Assembly (NCBI GenBank): GCA_004555735.1
Contig: SFHH01000023.1
Span: 1-17,391, forward strand
DNA: 17,391 nt
Source of the DNA: Acidaminococcus fermentans
GTDB lineage: Bacteria > Bacillota_C > Negativicutes > Acidaminococcales > Acidaminococcaceae
Direction: 5' to 3'
Part shown: piece after piece, positions 14,547-17,391 of the stretch
Layout of the letters: every line of letters begins with the position of its first letter
Position numbering within the stretch: the first letter of the stretch is position 1
Translations under genes and position numbers: made by a program
The notes under the pieces: generated by a model
Told to the model about the DNA's origin: nothing
Databases searched by the model: none
The model's input: only the letters and a program-made list of their open reading frames with translations

Positions 14547-15494
14547 ATGAGCACACTTTCTGAAAATGTCATTTCGCAGTTCTATCAATTCGTCCAGGAC
14601 AAGACGGGAGGGGCCTTGGAATCTGATGAACAGCTGGAAAAACTGTTCCAGGAATTCATGGAACAGTACAATGCTGGTTTGGATGATGCACCCCCTTTGT
14701 CCAAAGCGACCGCCAAAAGCGTTTACGACTGGCTGGAACTGTCCGAACAGCAACATACAAAGAAGGCCCAGCGGGAATGCCTGGAAAAAGCCAAAGAACT
14801 GGAACCCAAGAATCTGGATGTGCTGATGCGGCTCCTGCTGCTGGAAAAGAAATCCTTCTGGGAATACATTCCCGAAGTCCAGGAACTCCTGGCCTTGGGC
14901 AAGGAAGACCTGAAGGAACGGAAACTGTACAAAGAATCCATGGGGGATTTTTATATGGTCCTGGAAACACGGCCTTATATGCGGGTCCTGCAGTTTTATC
15001 TAACCATCCTTTCCAACAGCTATATGATCCAGCAGGCTATTGCTGTTGCCAAGGAAATGCTCAAACTGAACCGGAATGACAACCTGGGGGTCCGTTATAC
15101 GCTCATGGCCTTGTATGTCTACACGGAAGACGAATTCAATGTTCGGAAGTTGATCCGGGAGTATAAAGAGGAAGAAGACAGTGCCTTTTTCACCATGCCC
15201 CTGGCTCTTTTGAAATTCCGCCAAGGCAAATGGGAGGAAGCCAAAGCCATACTGGAAAAGGTCAAGGCACAGTACAAGGGCTTTACGACCTTTCTCCGGG
15301 ATGCGGCAGCAGGGAGAGATGCCTTATATGATGAAGATTTCCAGAACGATTATTATCAGCCCTTCACCCGCAGCGAATTGATCACCATGGTGCTGGATGC
15401 CGACTTCCTCTGGGATAATGCCCAGGAATTCTTCCGCTGGGCCAAAACCGTCATGGCCCCGGCAAAAAAGAGAAAAGGGAAGAAAGAACAGTAA
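14547..15494 (+). CDS. TPR-like protein of unknown function
   Basis: 315 aa, predicted cytosolic, almost entirely helical and charged (many Lys/Glu), ending in a basic tail KKRKGKKEQ. TPR-like stretches include KKAQRECLEKAKELEPKNLDVLMRLL (about 72-97), NSYMIQQAIAVAKEMLKLNRNDNLGVRYTL (about 157-186) and LLKFRQGKWEEAKAILEKVK (about 221-240), then DDYYQPFTRSELITMVLDAD-like DYYQPFTRSEL near 267. There is no enzymatic motif, signal peptide or membrane helix. AGGGAGG lies about 8 nt upstream of the ATG. Base composition matches the core genes, unlike the S23 gene before it. It is flanked on both sides by copies of the intergenic repeat. I cannot assign a role; it is not an obvious paralogue of the minus-strand TPR-like protein. 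Confidence 0.82.
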   Translation: MSTLSENVISQFYQFVQDKTGGALESDEQLEKLFQEFMEQYNAGLDDAPPLSKATAKSVYDWLELSEQQHTKKAQRECLEKAKELEPKNLDVLMRLLLLEKKSFWEYIPEVQELLALGKEDLKERKLYKESMGDFYMVLETRPYMRVLQFYLTILSNSYMIQQAIAVAKEMLKLNRNDNLGVRYTLMALYVYTEDEFNVRKLIREYKEEEDSAFFTMPLALLKFRQGKWEEAKAILEKVKAQYKGFTTFLRDAAAGRDALYDEDFQNDYYQPFTRSELITMVLDADFLWDNAQEFFRWAKTVMAPAKKRKGKKEQ

Positions 15495-15516
15495 AGAGTG
15501 GGCAAGGACTTGGTAA

Positions 15517-15621
15517 GAAGTCAGATACGGCCCAAGGGGCCATGAGACATCAGACGTCAGCTTTGTACGGTTAAGCAGCAAGTCCGTCCTGCTTATCGTG
15601 GGCAATCTGACGTCTGACTTC
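15517..15621. repeat. Structured intergenic repeat, short complete copy (copy D)
   Basis: About 105 bp, ending in perfect inverted repeats GAAGTCAGA (15517-15525) and TCTGACTTC (15613-15621). It contains hairpin GGCCC/GGGCC (15529-15542), then CAGACGTCAG (15551-15560) perfectly complementary to CTGACGTCTG (15607-15616). The arms suggest a three-way junction. It lacks the extra GGCCCGAAGGG hairpin of copies B and C. It starts 22 bp after the TPR gene stop and could act as its terminator. Confidence 0.75.
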
Positions 15622-15636
15622 TTATTCTAGGCCGTA

Positions 15637-15683
15637 GGGACTGACCCAGGCCGGTGTAGCTGTGTTGCCCGGCCTGCAGGTCC
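15637..15683. terminator. Strong GC-rich hairpin, possible terminator
   Basis: CAGGCCGG (15647-15654) pairs with CCGGCCTG (15669-15676), extended by GGAC (15638-15641) with GTCC (15680-15683). Only TTT follows, so termination is uncertain. The right arm includes TTGCCCGGCCT (15665-15675), which recurs exactly at 16275-16285. Confidence 0.4.
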
Positions 15684-15695
15684 TTTCACACCAGG

Positions 15696-15767
15696 TTGAC
15701 AATTTTGAACACAAATATTACCATACTGAAAAGAACAAGAGCTGTCATAAATTCAAATTTTCAGTAT
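15696..15767 (+). promoter_or_regulatory. Promoter and operator-like inverted repeat of the toxin-antitoxin remnant
   Basis: Consensus TTGACA (15696-15701) and, 17 nt on, TACCAT (15719-15724). A perfect inverted repeat ATACTGAAAA (15723-15732) / TTTTCAGTAT (15758-15767) begins inside the -10 box. That is where autoregulating antitoxins commonly bind, although the regulator below is now truncated. Confidence 0.5.
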
Positions 15768-15788
15768 TTTCAAGTGAGGTGAGCACCC

Positions 15789-15956
15789 ATGCAAGTTACT
15801 GTGAATCCCAAAGTCCTTGAATGGGCGTTTTCTTATGCCAGAAAGACCCAGGGAGAAATTCTCCGCATGTTTCCCATATACGAAAAATGGCTGACAGAAT
15901 TGACGAAATGGGTAAGAAATTTAGAAAAGAGACCTCATGAACAGTTTATCTTTTAA
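15789..15956 (+). pseudogene. Truncated Xre-type antitoxin of a DUF4411 (PIN-like) toxin pair, fused to toxin sequence
   Basis: A 55-aa frame preceded by a GTGAGGTGAG-type ribosome binding site. The first ~35 residues, MQVTVNPKVLEWAFSYARK to MFPIYEKW, resemble the N-terminus of Xre/ImmA-type antitoxins (VNPxVLxWA ... FPxYExW) that pair with DUF4411 toxins. The following residues (ELTKWVRNLE...FIF) instead resemble the middle of DUF4411, and the frame then hits TAA at 15954. Read past that stop, the same frame continues into the toxin C-terminus. The best explanation is a deletion joining the antitoxin start to the toxin middle, plus a stop. The complete helix-turn-helix is lost, so it is not expected to work as a normal antitoxin. 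Confidence 0.6.
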
Positions 15957-16241
15957 GCAAAAAACGATCCCAGGGTCTTAGAATGTTATAAGCAGATCGC
16001 CGAACGGGTGTATAATAATCCGAATTTTAAAGATCGATATAAACAAGTTTTTCTTTCAAAAGCTGATCCATGGATTATAGCAGCTGCAAAAGCATGGGGC
16101 GATACGGTAGAAACTTTTGAAAAAATGCCAGGATCGAATTCAACAAAGGTAAAGATTCCCGATATCTGTAAAAGAATGGGAGTACCTTGTATCAATTTAT
16201 ATGAGATGATGCGTAAAATTGGGACGGTATTGAACTGTTGA
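15957..16241 (+). pseudogene. C-terminal fragment of a DUF4411 (PIN-domain-like) toxin
   Basis: Reads in frame directly after the TAA at 15954: AKNDPRVLECYKQIAERVYNN, then FLSKADPWIIAAAKAWG, TVETFE, KVKIPDICKRMGVPCINLYEMMRKIG, stop at 16241. These motifs (ADPWxIAxAK, KIPDxC, CINLYEMMR) mark the C-terminal half of DUF4411, a PIN-like presumed RNase toxin. The N-terminal half, with the family's LxDxN start and first acidic metal ligands, is missing. A GTG at 16008 could start a 77-aa product, but without the active-site start it should be inactive. The stretch is more A+T-rich than the core genes, fitting horizontal origin and decay. Confidence 0.75.
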
Positions 16242-16274
16242 ATTTTCCCTTGATTATCTGGAACCTCGGCTCAC

Positions 16275-16303
16275 TTGCCCGGCCTATGGAAATCATATAT
16301 AAT
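16275..16303 (+). promoter_or_regulatory. Promoter for the DUF4422 glycosyltransferase-glf unit
   Basis: TTGCCC (16275-16280), a 17-nt spacer and consensus TATAAT (16298-16303). The -35 is the start of TTGCCCGGCCT, an 11-bp sequence that also occurs at 15665-15675 on the other side of the toxin-antitoxin remnant. Confidence 0.65.
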
Positions 16304-16350
16304 GTACGTTATGGATAAATCTCAAGGATAGGTGGCATCGAGCAGGGAAG

Positions 16351-17133
16351 ATGGATATTCGGATCATTGTTGCGACGCATAAGACATACTGGATGCCCCG
16401 GGATCCAGTTTATCTGCCTCTGCAAGTGGGGGCAGCTGGGAAGGACTCCCTGGGCTTCCAGTCCGATGCCACGGGGGATAACATTTCCCGTTACAATCCT
16501 TATTACTGTGAACTGACCGGGCTGTACTGGGCCTGGAAGAACCTTTCCTGCGATGTGGTGGGCCTGTGCCATTACCGACGCTATTTCGGCCATAGGACTT
16601 TATCCCACAGCTTGGAAAAGAAGAAAAGCGCCATCTTCCATAAGGCAGATTATGAAGCGCTGCTTCAGGAATACGATGTAATCGTTCCCGAAAAACGCCA
16701 TTATTACATCGAATCCGTCCGTAGCCAGTATGAACATGCTCATCATAAACGGGATCTGGACCTGGTGGAACAGATCATTGCCCAAAAATACCCCTCCTAT
16801 AAGGCTGCTTTTGAAGCTGTGATGGACCGCAGGAGCCTCTATCTTTGGAATATGTTCGTCATGGATAAGAAGCGTTTCAATGCCTACTGTACCTGGCTAT
16901 TCGATATCCTATTCCTGCTGGAGCCTTCCGTCAACCTGAAAGATTATAGCAGCTACGAGGCACGGGTCTTTGGCTTCCTGGCCGAAAGACTTTGGAATGT
17001 GTGGCTGGAGAAACAGCAGCTGCAGAAAGTGGAAGTCCCGGTGGGTTTCTTGGAACGGATCGACTGGCCCCGGAAAATCAGAGATTTTTTGGAAAGAAAG
17101 TTCATTGGAAAAATCGTGAAGAGAGACCATTAA
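16351..17133 (+). CDS. DUF4422-family glycosyltransferase
   Basis: 260 aa, a normal length for DUF4422 proteins found in capsule and exopolysaccharide clusters and treated as glycosyltransferases. The start MDIRIIVATHKTYWMP...YLPLQVGAAGK is the family's typical N-terminus and fixes this ATG despite a weak, closely spaced ribosome site. GDNISRYNPYYCELTGLYWAWKN (about 48-70) and VVGLCHYRRYF (about 73-83) follow, the latter being the diagnostic HYRRYF-type motif. No membrane helix is obvious, so it probably acts at the inner face of the membrane on the lipid-linked unit begun by the WbaP-type enzyme. The donor sugar is unknown; the adjacent glf makes UDP-galactofuranose a candidate. The next gene starts 15 bp after its stop. 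Confidence 0.88.
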   Translation: MDIRIIVATHKTYWMPRDPVYLPLQVGAAGKDSLGFQSDATGDNISRYNPYYCELTGLYWAWKNLSCDVVGLCHYRRYFGHRTLSHSLEKKKSAIFHKADYEALLQEYDVIVPEKRHYYIESVRSQYEHAHHKRDLDLVEQIIAQKYPSYKAAFEAVMDRRSLYLWNMFVMDKKRFNAYCTWLFDILFLLEPSVNLKDYSSYEARVFGFLAERLWNVWLEKQQLQKVEVPVGFLERIDWPRKIRDFLERKFIGKIVKRDH

Positions 17134-17148
17134 AAAAGGAGAAAACCC

Positions 17149-17391
17149 ATGTCAAAATATGATTACTTGATCGTTGGTGCCGGTCTGTATGGTGCCGTCT
17201 TTGCCCAAAAAGCCAAAGCTGCTGGAAAAAAAGTCCTGGTCATCGATAAACGGGATCACATCGCCGGGAACATTTATACCAAAACGGTAGAAGGCATCCA
17301 TGTGCACCAGTACGGCGCCCATATTTTCCATACCAACAACCAGACTGTATGGGACTATGTGAACCAGTTCACTGCCTTCAACCGTTTCACC
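17149..17391 (+). CDS. glf: UDP-galactopyranose mutase, N-terminal part (cut by window end)
   Basis: 81 codons are present and the gene runs off the right edge. The enzyme is an FAD protein that interconverts UDP-galactopyranose and UDP-galactofuranose. The start YDYLIVGAGLYGAVFA is the FAD dinucleotide-binding motif (GxGxxG at 10-15), followed by VLVIDKRDHIAGNIYT and GIHVHQYGAHIFHTNN, the latter highly typical of Glf. The ribosome site AAAGGAG precedes the ATG, 15 bp after the DUF4422 gene, so the two are cotranscribed. It implies galactofuranose in the polymer. Confidence 0.93.
   Translation, partial: MSKYDYLIVGAGLYGAVFAQKAKAAGKKVLVIDKRDHIAGNIYTKTVEGIHVHQYGAHIFHTNNQTVWDYVNQFTAFNRFT

Noticed and set aside
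13883..15621. CRISPR array
   Set aside because: The repeats are unevenly spaced by whole genes, differ in length and have internal structure; no regular spacers and no cas genes.

Overview
The window looks like chromosomal DNA of a Gram-positive-lineage (Firmicutes-type) bacterium, probably one of the Negativicutes such as Acidaminococcus. I infer this from a glmS ribozyme (mainly a Firmicutes element) directly upstream of glmS, strong AGGAGG-type ribosome binding sites, GC-rich coding DNA with heavy use of CGG, CTG and GGG/CCGG codons, and sigma-A-like promoters. The genus is a guess; the rest rests on visible sequence.

Layout. Bases 1-136 are the tail of an unseen upstream unit, with two hairpins; the second is a bidirectional terminator. 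A good promoter (138-166) then drives glmS (439-2268) through a leader carrying the glmS ribozyme (about 263-411), so amino-sugar synthesis is feedback-controlled by glucosamine-6-phosphate. After a terminator come the NAD de novo genes: nadA (2509-3414) alone, then a 273-bp gap packed with small palindromes, then overlapping nadB-nadC (3688-6124). The leaders of nadA and nadB share the same layout, a hairpin ending in CCCC-T just ahead of the Shine-Dalgarno, and may be a shared control element. A PLP aminotransferase gene (6247-7415) with its own strong promoter is broken by a one-base frameshift. Next is an operon of two overlapping half-transporters (7546-10927) forming a heterodimeric ABC exporter with one degenerate ATP site. 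It ends at a terminator shared with a convergent minus-strand helical-repeat protein gene (11113-12129).

From 12418 to the right edge is a surface-polysaccharide locus: a WbaP-type initiating sugar-phosphate transferase, a DUF4422 glycosyltransferase and the start of glf (UDP-galactopyranose mutase), which together suggest a galactofuranose-containing polymer. The first two are separated by an accessory stretch (13870-16274) holding an AT-rich S23/four-helix-bundle gene, a TPR-like protein gene of unknown role and a decayed toxin-antitoxin pair.

The least explained feature is a family of structured intergenic repeats (ends AAGTCAGAC / GTCTGACTT, internal GGCCC hairpins). Copies lie after the aminotransferase (7416), after wbaP (13883), after the S23 gene (14466) and after the TPR gene (15517). 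The S23 gene is bracketed by two 54-bp direct copies of the repeat's 3' half exactly 500 bp apart, as if it moved as a gene-plus-repeat unit. The toxin-antitoxin remnant looks like a deletion that fused the antitoxin start in frame to the toxin C-terminal half.
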